This document shows positions 27,345 to 36,738 of a stretch of DNA of 64,000 nt, in pieces. The notes below the pieces were generated by a model. The model saw only the letters and a list, made by a program, of their open reading frames with translations, searched no databases and was not told the DNA's origin. The DNA is from Pectobacterium parmentieri (lineage in GTDB: Bacteria > Pseudomonadota > Gammaproteobacteria > Enterobacterales > Enterobacteriaceae). Position 1 is the first letter of the stretch. Every line of letters begins with the position of its first letter. The stretch covers positions 2,170,001 through 2,234,000 of the forward strand of contig NZ_CP015749.1 in the NCBI RefSeq assembly GCF_001742145.1. Direction: 5' to 3'. A program made the translations under genes and the position numbers.

Positions 27345-28367
27345 TTAGGCCACTTTATTATTTAAATAAGATAGTTGTCCCCAACTGATATCATCGACGA
27401 AAATACCGTCCGTTAACCGCTGACGATAGGTTTGTTTTTCTTTATCACCCGGCAGTAATAATCCATCATCATCACGGGATTGGCGTACCCATTCTAATAA
27501 CGCAGGTATTTCCTGTTGATAGGTTGTCGCTCCACCTAATTTTTTCGGATCGATTAAAATAGACAACATACTGTTAATAATCTGCTTGCCCTCGCCTTTC
27601 GCCGTGCGTTCCGTTTTCCCTCCGGTCAATGCCGCGCCAAGTAAAGAACAAATCAGCGAAAGCCCCGACCCTTTATGTTCCCCAAACGGCAACAGTGCAC
27701 CCAGCGGTTGTTCCATCAGCCAGCGCGGATCCACCGTCGGATTACCTTCGTTATCGACAATACAGCCAGGCGCAACCGATTTACCCTCATTCCATGCGAT
27801 ACGAGCCTTGTTACCGGCAATCATGCTGGTAGCAAAATCCAGAATCACGGGGTCACCCTGTTCGACCGGAATACCAGCGCAGAACGGATTGGTTCCAAAA
27901 CGCGCCTGTTGCCCCTGCCACGGCAGCACTACTGGCTTGGTATACACATTGGCAAAGTGCAGCGATACCAGCCCAACCTCTGCGGCCTGTTCCGCCCACG
28001 CGCCAATGCGCCCCAGATGGTGAGCATTGGCTAAACTCACCACCGCCAGACCATGCGTTTGCGCACGTGTTATACCTTCTGCCAGTGCCTGCTTTGCCAC
28101 CACTTGCCCAAAACCCTGCTGACCGTCAAACGAGACCAGTGAGCCAAAATCCAGCGTTTTTTCCACCTGCGCGTGAGGTGAAAGCCCGCCTTCGCGAATC
28201 GCTTCAATATAACGCGGCAACATACTAACGCCGTGCGAGTCATGCCCTTTCAGGCTGGATTCGACAAGATTATCCGCCACAATTTCTGCAATTGATGCGT
28301 CCACATCATTTTCTGTCAGTCGGTCGCGTAAATAATCACGTAAATAGTAATGGCTAAAAACAGGCAT
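27345..28367 (-). CDS. malate/L-lactate dehydrogenase family protein (ComC/HcxB-like)
   Basis: This NAD(P)-dependent 2-hydroxyacid dehydrogenase of about 340 residues belongs to the Ldh2 fold, which includes E. coli HcxB (YbiC), AllD and sulfolactate dehydrogenase ComC. Visible family blocks are KGHDSHGVSMLPRYIEAI (with the conserved His), ANAHHLGRIGAWAE, FGTNPFCAGIP and GEHKGSGLSLICSLL. The start at 28367 gives MPVFSHYYLRDYL; the longer frame adds 21 residues of poor fit. It is the first gene of the leftward sulfonate operon. I infer that it converts sulfolactate to sulfopyruvate, which can be transaminated to cysteate for CuyA. Oxidation of an ordinary hydroxyacid is the alternative. Confidence 0.85.
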   Translation of the reverse strand: MPVFSHYYLRDYLRDRLTENDVDASIAEIVADNLVESSLKGHDSHGVSMLPRYIEAIREGGLSPHAQVEKTLDFGSLVSFDGQQGFGQVVAKQALAEGITRAQTHGLAVVSLANAHHLGRIGAWAEQAAEVGLVSLHFANVYTKPVVLPWQGQQARFGTNPFCAGIPVEQGDPVILDFATSMIAGNKARIAWNEGKSVAPGCIVDNEGNPTVDPRWLMEQPLGALLPFGEHKGSGLSLICSLLGAALTGGKTERTAKGEGKQIINSMLSILIDPKKLGGATTYQQEIPALLEWVRQSRDDDGLLLPGDKEKQTYRQRLTDGIFVDDISWGQLSYLNNKVA

Positions 28368-28688
28368 ATCATTCTCTGTATACTGAAATATAAATGTAAG
28401 GCCCACTATAACGCGCAGGTTTTTATCCATAACTGAAAAATAAAACTATCTATAGCAACTATTTAGCTAAGGCAGTGATTGGCTTGTTTTCTCGTGCGCA
28501 TTACTATTTAAAATCACATTTATTCTAACTTATTCCAAAAAACACTTTAGCGGCAACGGGCTAAGAAAATAGGATGCTTTCTTTAAGGTGTTATTTACGA
28601 CGCGTTATTTATTTAAATATTCACCTGCCGTTTTTCTATTTATTTCATACCCGTATTTATTGCTGCTTAACCATGAGAGATAACGATA
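28368..28688. promoter_or_regulatory. divergent promoter region of the two sulfonate operons
   Basis: This AT-rich 321-bp gap lies between two outward-reading operons. It must hold both promoters and probably Cbl/CysB sites, but these are too degenerate for me to point to one. There is no protein gene. Confidence 0.6.
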
Positions 28689-29711
28689 ATGAATCACTCA
28701 CTTCCCGCGAAAAAATCGACGCGTTTCACACGTCTTGCCGCCATGATTGGCCTGACGTTAACGGCATTTGGTGCTAATGCGGAAGGTACCATTAGCATTG
28801 CGCAGCAGTTTGGCATTGGTTATCTGATCCTGGATGTCGTGCGCGATCAAAGCCTGATAGAAAAGCACGGTAAACAGCAAGGGCTGGATATTAAGGTATA
28901 TTGGCGCACGCTTTCTGGCGCGACGGCGATCAACGAAGCGCTGCTATCCGGTGCCCTGGATGTGGCCTCTGCTGGTGTTCCGCCGATGCTCACCGTGTGG
29001 GATCGCACGCAGGGCCGCCAGAATGTGAAAGCGATCGCCTCACTCGGCTCCATGCCCAACTATTTGCTCAGCAATAACCCGGCAGTGAAATCCATCCGCG
29101 ACCTGAGCGATAAAGACCGTATCGCCGTGCCTGCCGCAGGAGTTGGCTTCCAGTCACGCACGCTGCAAATCGAAACCGCGAAGCTCTACGGTGCAAAGGA
29201 TTTCAAACGTTTCGACAAGATTTCCGTCAGCCTGCCGCATCCCGATGCTAGCGCAGCGCTTATCGCGGGCGGTTCCGAAATCAATGCCCATTTTTCCAGC
29301 CCGCCTTTCCAATATCAGGCGCTGGAACATGCCAATGTGCACAAAATTCTGAGCTCTTATGATGTGTTGGGCGGTCAGGCGACGTTCAACGTGCTGTATA
29401 CCACACAGAAATTCCATGATGAAAATCCGAAAACCTATCGCGCCTTCTACGATGCCCTGAAGGAAGCCTCACAGATCGTCAAGGCAGATAAAGCCGCAGC
29501 GGCCGAAACCTATATTCGGGTAGAGAAATCGAAATTAGACCCTGAACTGGTGAAACGCATCGTCGCCGATCCCGAGATCGATTTTACCATCATCCCAGAA
29601 CGCACCTATGTTTATGCCGAAAAGCTGCAACAGCTTGGCGTGCTAAAAAACAAAGCAACCTCCTGGAAAGACTATTTCTTTGCAGAAATCCACGACCAGC
29701 CGGGCAGCTAA
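28689..29711 (+). CDS. periplasmic nitrate/sulfonate-type binding protein (second system)
   Basis: This 340-residue protein has a signal peptide with a basic start (MNHSLPAKKSTRFTRL) that ends near GANAEG (about residue 33). The mature part belongs to the SsuA/NMT1-type binding proteins: ISIAQQFGIGYLILDVV, LSGALDVASAGVPPMLTVWDR and the GGSEINAHFSSPPFQYQAL pocket region. It differs clearly from the TauA-like protein in the divergent operon, so the two systems should take different sulfur compounds. Its ATPase and permease genes follow directly. Confidence 0.87.
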   Translation: MNHSLPAKKSTRFTRLAAMIGLTLTAFGANAEGTISIAQQFGIGYLILDVVRDQSLIEKHGKQQGLDIKVYWRTLSGATAINEALLSGALDVASAGVPPMLTVWDRTQGRQNVKAIASLGSMPNYLLSNNPAVKSIRDLSDKDRIAVPAAGVGFQSRTLQIETAKLYGAKDFKRFDKISVSLPHPDASAALIAGGSEINAHFSSPPFQYQALEHANVHKILSSYDVLGGQATFNVLYTTQKFHDENPKTYRAFYDALKEASQIVKADKAAAAETYIRVEKSKLDPELVKRIVADPEIDFTIIPERTYVYAEKLQQLGVLKNKATSWKDYFFAEIHDQPGS

Positions 29712-29765
29712 ACGCCGCATTACGCTAACCCGATATTCATGTTCGTTACCACGCAGGAGAAAAAG

Positions 29766-30620
29766 ATGACGCACCCAATTCACAATGCCTTCGACCAACC
29801 GCTGTTGCAGGTTGACGGTGTCGGGCTGGAATACCGCACGCGGCGTAGTCTGGTGCGCGCCACCCATGATGTGAGTTTTGACGTCTTTCCCGCCGAACGT
29901 TTTGTGCTATTAGGGCCTTCCGGTTGCGGCAAATCCAGTTTGCTCAAATCTATCGGCGGCTTTTTGTCTCCGGTAGAAGGAGAAATCCGCCTCGGCGGCC
30001 AACGTGTCACACGGCCGGGCCCCGATCGCATCATGGTCTTTCAGGAGTTTGACCAGTTGCCGCCGTGGAAAACCGTGCTGGAAAATACGTTATTTCCACT
30101 GGTTGCCAGCCGTCAGGCAACGCGAGCCGAAGCAGAGGAACGCGCCCGCTATTTTCTCGATAAGGTCGGGCTGACGAAGTTTGTCGATGCTTATCCGCAT
30201 ACCTTATCCGGTGGGATGAAACAGCGTGTTGCCATCGCACGGGCGCTAACCATGCAGCCGAAAGTGCTGCTCATGGATGAGCCGTTCGCCGCACTGGATG
30301 CGCTAACCCGCCGCAAAATGCAGGAAGAATTGCTGGCGCTGTGGGAAGAGGTGCGCTTCACACTGCTGTTTGTCACCCACTCGATTGAGGAAGCGCTGAT
30401 CGTCGGCAACCGAATTTTGCTGCTCTCGCCGCATCCGGGTCGCGTGCGGGCAGAAATCAACTGTCATCAGTTCTCACTGAGCGATCAAGGCGGTGACGTT
30501 TTTCAAAACACGGCACAGCGCATTCACCATCTTCTTTTTCCAACCGATGCCGACACGCGCTCGCCTGCCGCATCCACTCAAGGTAAACCCTATGAGCATT
30601 CAGCCCCCCGTGCGGCCTGA
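29766..30620 (+). CDS. nitrate/sulfonate-type ABC transporter ATPase (second system)
   Basis: This 284-residue ATPase has Walker A (GPSGCGKSS), a signature [15 protein letters not shown], Walker B ([12 protein letters not shown]) and the H-loop (VTHSIEEAL, where Ser replaces the usual Asp). The ATG at 29766 sits behind AGGAGAAAAAG; the longer frame from 29739 is unlikely. The last 29 bp overlap the permease gene. The C-terminal extension after the ATPase core (about residues 240-284) is low in conserved features. Confidence 0.9.
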   Translation: MTHPIHNAFDQPLLQVDGVGLEYRTRRSLVRATHDVSFDVFPAERFVLLGPSGCGKSSLLKSIGGFLSPVEGEIRLGGQRVTRPGPDRIMVFQEFDQLPPWKTVLENTLFPLVASRQATRAEAEERARYFLDKVGLTKFVDAYPHTLSGGMKQRVAIARALTMQPKVLLMDEPFAALDALTRRKMQEELLALWEEVRFTLLFVTHSIEEALIVGNRILLLSPHPGRVRAEINCHQFSLSDQGGDVFQNTAQRIHHLLFPTDADTRSPAASTQGKPYEHSAPRAA

Positions 30621-31458
30621 GTATGAGCGTGAACTGGCACCGCTGAAAGATTTTACCCTTGCCCAACCTCTGCCGCTGGCAACCCGTCTGTGGAATCAAA
30701 CCTGGATTCGCAAGCTGGTGTTGTTGGCTGGGCTGTTACTGCTGTGGGAAATGGGTGCACGCTGGCAGAATAACGACCTAATGCTGCCCAGCTTCCTGCA
30801 AACATTTCAGGCGTTTCGCGACGATCTCGCCAGCGGCGAATTGCCGCATAAGATGGTGGTTTCACTTGGAACACTGCTGAAAGGCTATGTCATTGGCAGC
30901 CTGCTCGCGCTGGCGCTCAGCGCATTGGCGGTGTCCACCCGTTTTGGCCGCGATCTCTTAGGTACATTGACTTCCATGTTCAACCCGCTGCCTGCGATTG
31001 CGCTGCTGCCGCTGGCTCTGCTGTGGTTTGGGCTGGGAGAAAAAAGTCTGGTCTTCGTGCTCGTCCACTCGGTGATGTGGCCGATGGCGTTGAACACCTA
31101 CTCCGGCTTTCTTGGCGTTTCAGAAACGCTGCGTATGGCGGGGCGTAACTACGGCCTGACTGGCTTTCGCTACATTAGCGCGATCCTGATCCCTGCTGCG
31201 TTGCCGTCGATTATCTCCGGCCTGAAGATCGGCTGGGCATTTGCCTGGCGCACCCTGATCGCCGCTGAGTTGGTGTTCGGGGCATCGAGCGGCAATGGCG
31301 GTTTGGGGTGGTACATCTTCCAGAACCGTAACGAGCTTTATACCGATCGGGTTTTCGCCGGGCTGGCTTCCGTCATCATCATCGGATTGCTCGTTGAGGG
31401 ACTGGTGTTTTCCACGATCGAGAGAGTGACGGTTAAACGCTGGGGAATGCAGCGCTAG
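30592..31458 (+). CDS. nitrate/sulfonate-type ABC transporter permease (second system)
   Basis: This 288-residue permease has about six membrane helices after a long hydrophilic N-terminus of about 40 residues. The EAA loop (ETLRMAGRNYGLTGFRYISAILIPAALPSII) and GWAFAWRTLIAAELVFGASSGNGGLGW are typical of the SsuC group. The start at 30592 follows AAGGT and overlaps the ATPase gene. The longer frame from 30493 would fuse 33 unrelated residues. It completes an importer with the binding protein at 28689 and the ATPase at 29766. Confidence 0.9.
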   Translation: MSIQPPVRPEYERELAPLKDFTLAQPLPLATRLWNQTWIRKLVLLAGLLLLWEMGARWQNNDLMLPSFLQTFQAFRDDLASGELPHKMVVSLGTLLKGYVIGSLLALALSALAVSTRFGRDLLGTLTSMFNPLPAIALLPLALLWFGLGEKSLVFVLVHSVMWPMALNTYSGFLGVSETLRMAGRNYGLTGFRYISAILIPAALPSIISGLKIGWAFAWRTLIAAELVFGASSGNGGLGWYIFQNRNELYTDRVFAGLASVIIIGLLVEGLVFSTIERVTVKRWGMQR

Positions 31459-31575
31459 ATGCTATTTCAGTTATGCGAAATCTTCCCGTTCATAGCCAGA
31501 ATTGTTCTTTTGCGGCGATCTCTATCGCTGTTACAACTGATTTGTCTTTTCCTACAGAGATGAGAGATCGCGTAC

Positions 31576-32679
31576 ATGATTGCAATACAAGCGCCACAAA
31601 CCTATCTGAATCGTGACGGCGTCATTCGTTCTGTTGGTGACTATGTTGCCCCTCACGCCAGCACGCTGTTGATTGTGACGAGTCCGCAGGCGTGGGAAAG
31701 GACGGCCAATGCCGTCGAACGTAGCCTCAATGAACATGGCTTACGTTATCAGGTCGAATTTTTGCCGGGCGATTGCACCAAATCGGCAATAGAGGCGCTA
31801 ACCGCAGAGGCTCGCGCATTCAGCGCAGAACTGATTTTAGGCATCGGCGGTGGGCGCGTGCTTGATGTCGCCAAAGCCGTCGGCGATATTCTGGGGCAGA
31901 TCCCTGTCATCGCCGTTCCTACCATTGCCGCTACCTGTGCTGCCTGGTCGCCAATCAGCGTGATTTACAGCGACAGTGGCGCACATAACGGCCCCTTTCC
32001 GCTGACGCGACTACCAGTCTGGGTGCTGGTAGACAGCGAGATTATCGCCCACAGCCCCTCGCGTTACCTCAAAGCCGGTATCGTGGATGCACTGGCAAAG
32101 TGGTACGAATTTCAACCGTATTTGCGTCACGGCGATGACGGGCTGGCCTTGGCGCTCAAAGCGCAAGCGGCACGACTGGCCGTGGAGACGTTTAATACAT
32201 ATGGCGAGCAGGCCATTGCGGATAATGAGCAAGGTCTGGTCACGCCAGCACTACATCGCGTGATCGACGCCGTTATCGCACTGGCTGGCGTGGCGAACAG
32301 CATGAAAGACGAGGTGCCGCGCATCGGCGTCGCGCATGCTATTCACAACAGCATGACACGCCTGCCGGAACTGCATGACTGGCTGCATGGGGAAAAAGTG
32401 GGCTTTGGTCTGGCCGCGCAGGCGTTTCTGGAACACGATAACGATGCTGACCGTGAAGAACTGTTCGCCCAACTGCGCCGCTACGGAAGCCCAGTGACGT
32501 TAAGCGCCCTCGGCCTGAACGAACGTCCACAATTAGTTGAAAGCATTGCGCAGAACGTGAAGATTGCACCGAAAATTGCCGCTCGTCTGCCTTTCGTAAC
32601 GGATGCCGAACATATTCAGCAGGCGCTGTGGCGCACGCAAACGCTGGGAGAGAATACGATCAACAGCCACGCGGCGTAG
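31576..32679 (+). CDS. iron-containing alcohol dehydrogenase family, HcxA (YbdH)-like
   Basis: This 367-residue protein is of the GldA/YbdH type. The cofactor motif GIGGGRVLDVAKAVGD (about residues 89-104) is followed by the PTIAATCAAWSPISVIYSDSG segment. Metal ligands are likely in KAGIVDALAKW (Asp) and RIGVAHAIHNSM and LHGEKVGFG (His). E. coli HcxA is a hydroxycarboxylate dehydrogenase whose gene lies next to sulfur-related genes. Here it follows a sulfonate-type importer by 117 bp and ends at a strong hairpin, so it probably acts on the imported compound or a product of it. The substrate is unknown; simple glycerol dehydrogenase is less likely. Confidence 0.8.
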   Translation: MIAIQAPQTYLNRDGVIRSVGDYVAPHASTLLIVTSPQAWERTANAVERSLNEHGLRYQVEFLPGDCTKSAIEALTAEARAFSAELILGIGGGRVLDVAKAVGDILGQIPVIAVPTIAATCAAWSPISVIYSDSGAHNGPFPLTRLPVWVLVDSEIIAHSPSRYLKAGIVDALAKWYEFQPYLRHGDDGLALALKAQAARLAVETFNTYGEQAIADNEQGLVTPALHRVIDAVIALAGVANSMKDEVPRIGVAHAIHNSMTRLPELHDWLHGEKVGFGLAAQAFLEHDNDADREELFAQLRRYGSPVTLSALGLNERPQLVESIAQNVKIAPKIAARLPFVTDAEHIQQALWRTQTLGENTINSHAA

Positions 32680-32703
32680 TTGATACTCACCCTGTAAAAT
32701 AGA

Positions 32704-32735
32704 AACGGGCGCATCAACTCTTCGATGCGCCCGTT
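32704..32735. terminator. bidirectional hairpin between converging genes
   Basis: A perfect 12-bp stem (AACGGGCGCATC/GATGCGCCCGTT) with an 8-base loop lies between the converging HcxA-like and gltP genes. T-runs are short on both sides. Confidence 0.65.
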
Positions 32736-32762
32736 GTCCATGTAGTCTGAAATGTGACGGGA

Positions 32763-34079
32763 TTATCCCTGCTGGGCAGGCCGTATACTCATCCCTTTAA
32801 TCTCGCGCTCATAGGCTAGCGCTTTCTTTTCATCGAACTGGTGTTCCCATTTGGCAATTACCAGCACCGCCAGCGCATTACCGACCACGTTCAGTGCAGT
32901 ACGCGCCATATCGAGGATACGGTCGACGCCCGCAATAAACGCCAGACCTTCCAGCGGAATGCCAACGCTACCCAGCGTGGCGAGCAGTACGACGAACGAT
33001 ACCCCCGGTACGCCCGCAATGCCTTTGGACGTCAGCATCAACGTCAACACCAGCACGATTTCCTGCCCGATCGACAGTTCGATTCCGTACAACTGTGCGA
33101 TGAAGATCGCCGCAATACTCTGGTACAGCGTCGACCCATCAAGGTTAAAAGAGTAGCCAGTCGGTACCACGAAACTGGTAATTGATTTCGGCGCACCATA
33201 AGCTTCCATTTTTTCGATGATACGCGGCAGCACGGTTTCTGAACTGGCGGTAGAGTACGCGAGGATCAGCTCATCTTTCAGAATGCGGATCAACATCGTA
33301 ACGCGCAGCTTGCACAACCGCGCCACTGCACCGAGCACCACTAGCCCGAAGAAGATAATCGCCGCGTAAACCAACATCACCAGCTTAGCCAGTGGCCACA
33401 GCGAAGCAAAACCGAAATTGGCAACCGTGACGGAAATCAGCGCAAACACCCCAACCGGGGCATAACGCATGATCATGTGCGTCACTTTGAACATTGTTTC
33501 CGACACGCCACGAAAGACATTCAGCAGCGGGTCACGATGCTCTTTAGGCAACGAAGACAAGCCCAAACCAAACAGCACCGAGAAGAAGATGATAGGCAGC
33601 ATGTCACCACGTGCCATCGCCGCGAAGATATTCGGCGGAATCAGCGACAGCACCGTGCCAACCAAACTATGCGAACCACTCTGCACCTGTTCCGTCGTCT
33701 TTTGATACTGCGAGATATCAACAGCGGTCAGCGTCGACATATCAATGCCGTGCCCAGGTTGGAAGATATTGGCTAGCGTAATACCAAGGATAATCGCCAC
33801 TGTCGTGATGATTTCAAAATAGAGGATGGTTTTGAAACCGATACGTCCGAGCTTTTTGGCATCCCCCACGCCCGCAATCCCGACAATCAAGGTAGCAATA
33901 ACGATCGGAACAACAATCATTTTAATCAAGCGGATAAAGATGTCGCCAGCCGGGCTCAGAATATTACTGATAAGCCACTGGCGGCTCTCTTGCTGTTCAT
34001 GCAGCACGGCACCGAGTGCAATACCAAGAACCAACGCGATAAGAATTTGCCAGGCAAGGCTGATTTTTTGTGTTTTCAT
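32763..34079 (-). CDS. gltP: glutamate/aspartate:proton symporter
   Basis: This inner-membrane symporter of the DAACS family has 437 residues, the same as E. coli GltP, and follows it throughout (SLAWQILIALVLGI, SPAGDIFIRLIKMIVVPIVIATL, SYSTASSETVLPRI-type hairpin, PTGYSFNLDGSTLYQS). The start at 34079 (MKTQKISL) has GGAAAA upstream and restores the family length; the longer frame adds 21 residues. It imports L-glutamate and L-aspartate; cysteate is a known aspartate analogue and may share the route. It lies between the HcxA-like gene and cbl. Confidence 0.95.
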   Translation of the reverse strand: MKTQKISLAWQILIALVLGIALGAVLHEQQESRQWLISNILSPAGDIFIRLIKMIVVPIVIATLIVGIAGVGDAKKLGRIGFKTILYFEIITTVAIILGITLANIFQPGHGIDMSTLTAVDISQYQKTTEQVQSGSHSLVGTVLSLIPPNIFAAMARGDMLPIIFFSVLFGLGLSSLPKEHRDPLLNVFRGVSETMFKVTHMIMRYAPVGVFALISVTVANFGFASLWPLAKLVMLVYAAIIFFGLVVLGAVARLCKLRVTMLIRILKDELILAYSTASSETVLPRIIEKMEAYGAPKSITSFVVPTGYSFNLDGSTLYQSIAAIFIAQLYGIELSIGQEIVLVLTLMLTSKGIAGVPGVSFVVLLATLGSVGIPLEGLAFIAGVDRILDMARTALNVVGNALAVLVIAKWEHQFDEKKALAYEREIKGMSIRPAQQG

Positions 34080-34507
34080 CGTTATTTTCCGTTTTAAACT
34101 CCCCGCCATCACAAACATGGCGCTAGCGCGACTCCGGCGCAATACGAACCGAAAAAATCAACGTGGAGGTGATCAATCATTGAGATTGAGAATGTCTGAT
34201 AGGCTATTACCGTTATTTTTCTACTGTGATACAAAAACCATTAACATAATTATTCAATAAAAACGCACAAGTATTTGTATCGCTTAACAAAAACAAAGAC
34301 ATAAGTTATTGTTATAGCAAGAATGTTACTATTCCAGCACGATCAGATCAAGCAGATTATCGGCACGATAAATCATACTTATGCTGAATCGAGAACAGAA
34401 AATGGCAGGCGTCACACGACAATAAACCGTGACGATGTAGGAAGGAAAAATCTCACCCAGTCAGAAAAACGCTGGCTGGGCATCAGGTTAGGCAAATGTG
34501 TCGCGAC
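34080..34507. other. gltP upstream region
   Basis: There is no protein gene. The part next to gltP is AT-rich and should hold its promoter. At 34456-34480 a hairpin (CCCAGTCAG with CTGGCTGGG, one G-T pair) followed by T5 on the minus strand is a probable cbl terminator. Confidence 0.5.
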
Positions 34508-35461
34508 TCAGATTTGGTAATCAATCACCGCTTCATCGTTATCTGAGAACACCTTATCCTTAATTTCATCCAGCGACAGTTCGGTATTACACAACTGAAT
34601 AAATTTCCAGGCATAGTTACGTTGTAACTGACCCTTTTTTAACCCCAGCCAAACCGTATTAGCTTCAAATAAGTGTTCGGCATTCAACCGCACCAGCCCC
34701 TTATCACGGACGGGATCGTATGACATATCGGCCAGAATTCCAACGCCGAGCCCCAGCTCAACATAGGTTTTAATCACATCCGAATCCTGTGCGCTCAGCG
34801 TAATTTCCGGCGACATCCCCGCCGCATGAAACGCACGATCCAGCCGTGAACGCCCCGTTATCCCATGACGATAGGTAATCAGCGGTTCCGCATTGAGCAT
34901 CTCCAGCGTAATCACGGGGTTTTCCGTCAACGGATGGTGCTCCGGCACAATCACCGAATGGTGCCAGCGGTAGTAGGAGAACGCGGCTAGCGAAGGATCG
35001 TTAATTAATTGTTCGCTGGCAATACCGATATCGGCTTCGCCAGAATGCAGCATCGCCACGATTTCATCCGGCGTCCCCTGATTCAGCACCAGGCGCACCT
35101 GCGGATACAAAGAACGGAAGGCTTTAATCACTGGCGGCAAACTGTAACGCGCCTGTGTATGCGTAGTTGCTATCACCAGTTGCCCAGTGTCGTTATTGGT
35201 GAAAACATTCGCTAACCGACGAATGTTGCTAGCGTCATTCAGAATGCGCTCAGCCACCACCAGCAGCTCTTTTCCCGGCTCGGTCATCCCTAACAGGCGT
35301 TTACCTCGACGGATAAAGATTTCAATCCCCAACTCTTCTTCCAGCTCGCGGATGTGGCGACTCACGCCGGATTGAGAGGTAAACAGCGTATTCGCCACCT
35401 CGGTCAGGTTGTAGTTGCACCGTGCTGATTCACGAATAATCTTCAGTTGCTGAAAGTTCAC
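34508..35461 (-). CDS. cbl: LysR-type sulfonate-utilisation activator Cbl
   Basis: This 317-residue LysR regulator follows E. coli Cbl almost from end to end: MNFQQLKIIRESARCNYNLTEVAN, the helix-turn-helix TSQSGVSRHIRELE, TTHTQARYSLP in the sensor domain and the final IDYQI. Cbl activates genes for aliphatic sulfonate uptake and desulfonation when sulfate is short, and is itself under CysB. The start codon is GTG at 35461 with GGGAG upstream. Its presence at the edge of two sulfonate-type operons is strong support for reading 22928-32679 as a sulfur-starvation island. Confidence 0.93.
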   Translation of the reverse strand: MNFQQLKIIRESARCNYNLTEVANTLFTSQSGVSRHIRELEEELGIEIFIRRGKRLLGMTEPGKELLVVAERILNDASNIRRLANVFTNNDTGQLVIATTHTQARYSLPPVIKAFRSLYPQVRLVLNQGTPDEIVAMLHSGEADIGIASEQLINDPSLAAFSYYRWHHSVIVPEHHPLTENPVITLEMLNAEPLITYRHGITGRSRLDRAFHAAGMSPEITLSAQDSDVIKTYVELGLGVGILADMSYDPVRDKGLVRLNAEHLFEANTVWLGLKKGQLQRNYAWKFIQLCNTELSLDEIKDKVFSDNDEAVIDYQI

Positions 35462-35809
35462 CTTTCACTCCCTTGCTCTTTATTACAGATAACAACATTG
35501 ATCCAAGGAATGAGAGGCATAACAAATAAGCAAATGGAGTTGATTATATTTTTTTATACTAACGGTATATCTACCACGTTAGATTACCTAACAAGGAATA
35601 GACATAAATAGTAAAATCAAAATGTTAAATAAAAACCTTTTTATGCCACACACCACGTCAATCAACCATTTCGCTATGATTTATGCCTTTCTGATCTATT
35701 TACCTGGGCGTTTTTATTCCTATTTTCGATATTACTTCCTCCACTAAACTTCAAGCGGGCGTGCTATCACTGCTATGATGGAAAGCAGGATCAGAGACTA
35801 GGTAGCAGC
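35462..35809. other. divergent gap between cbl and an AraC regulator gene
   Basis: There is no protein gene. The gap is AT-rich with short T-runs and must carry the cbl promoter and that of the rightward regulator. I see no further motif. Confidence 0.5.
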
Positions 35810-36643
35810 ATGCAGGGCGTACCGGAACACTTTACCGATGAAAGAGACTATGCCCAGTTTCGGCACCTGCCGACGCTACCTGGCATCGAGCTTTATCACG
35901 CACATATCTGCCGCTATGCCTTTGAGCCACACACGCACGAAGCGTTTGGCATCGGCACCATTGACGACGGCGCGGAGCGATTCCGCTACCGTGGTGCCAA
36001 ACATATTGCGCCTGTCGATTCGTTAGTGTTGATGAACCCAGATGAACTGCACACCGGAGAATCTGCCACGGAAGATGGCTGGCGCTATCGCATGATCTAC
36101 ATTCCACCCGATGTGCTGGAAAGCGTCTCCGGTGAGAAAGGCTGGTGGTTTACCGACGTCGTGCGCCACGATCCCGCAACCGCGCGCCAACTGGCTATGA
36201 CGCTAGCCGCCATGTGGCAGACAACCGATCCCTTGGCGAGTGAAAGCCTGCTGCTGTCGCTGATTGCGCTTTTCCGCCCCCATGCGCGTATTGCACAGCG
36301 TCAAATTATTGAACCGTTCCACCGCTTTGATGTGGTGAAAGCCTACCTGCGGGAGAATTTCGCCCACACGATCACCTTAAAAGAGCTGGCGGCGCTGGTA
36401 TCCCTCAGTCCATATCATTTCCTGCGCCAGTTCAAAGCTCAGTTTCACGTGACACCACACCAGATGCTGATGGCGATTCGGCTTTATGAAGCTAAACAAC
36501 TCCTGACACGTGGTATGGCTGCCGCTCATGTTGCCGTCGCCGTTGGGTTAACCGATCAAGCACACCTGACTCGCACCTTTGCTCAGCGTTATGGCGTCAC
36601 ACCTATACGCTATCAAAAGCAGGTTTATCCAATTCAACGCTAG
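35810..36643 (+). CDS. AraC-family regulator with cupin sensor domain
   Basis: This 277-residue regulator has an N-terminal AraC-type cupin. It shows the ligand-site histidines of FEPHTHEAFGIGTIDDG (about residues 39-55) and LMNPDELHTG. A C-terminal double helix-turn-helix follows (ITLKELAALVSLSPYHFLRQFK and AAHVAVAVGLTDQAHLTRTFAQRYGVTPIRYQ). It stands just ahead of a DMT-family exporter gene on the same strand. Regulators of this shape often control such an amino-acid or metabolite exporter. The inducer is unknown. Confidence 0.88.
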   Translation: MQGVPEHFTDERDYAQFRHLPTLPGIELYHAHICRYAFEPHTHEAFGIGTIDDGAERFRYRGAKHIAPVDSLVLMNPDELHTGESATEDGWRYRMIYIPPDVLESVSGEKGWWFTDVVRHDPATARQLAMTLAAMWQTTDPLASESLLLSLIALFRPHARIAQRQIIEPFHRFDVVKAYLRENFAHTITLKELAALVSLSPYHFLRQFKAQFHVTPHQMLMAIRLYEAKQLLTRGMAAAHVAVAVGLTDQAHLTRTFAQRYGVTPIRYQKQVYPIQR

Positions 36644-36738
36644 TCTCTTCTGATAATAAACAGCAATATCCTACAATAATTCATCGCCGACTTTCCCTAG
36701 ACTGGCGCGATGCACTATTGTGAACAACTGGGTTTATC

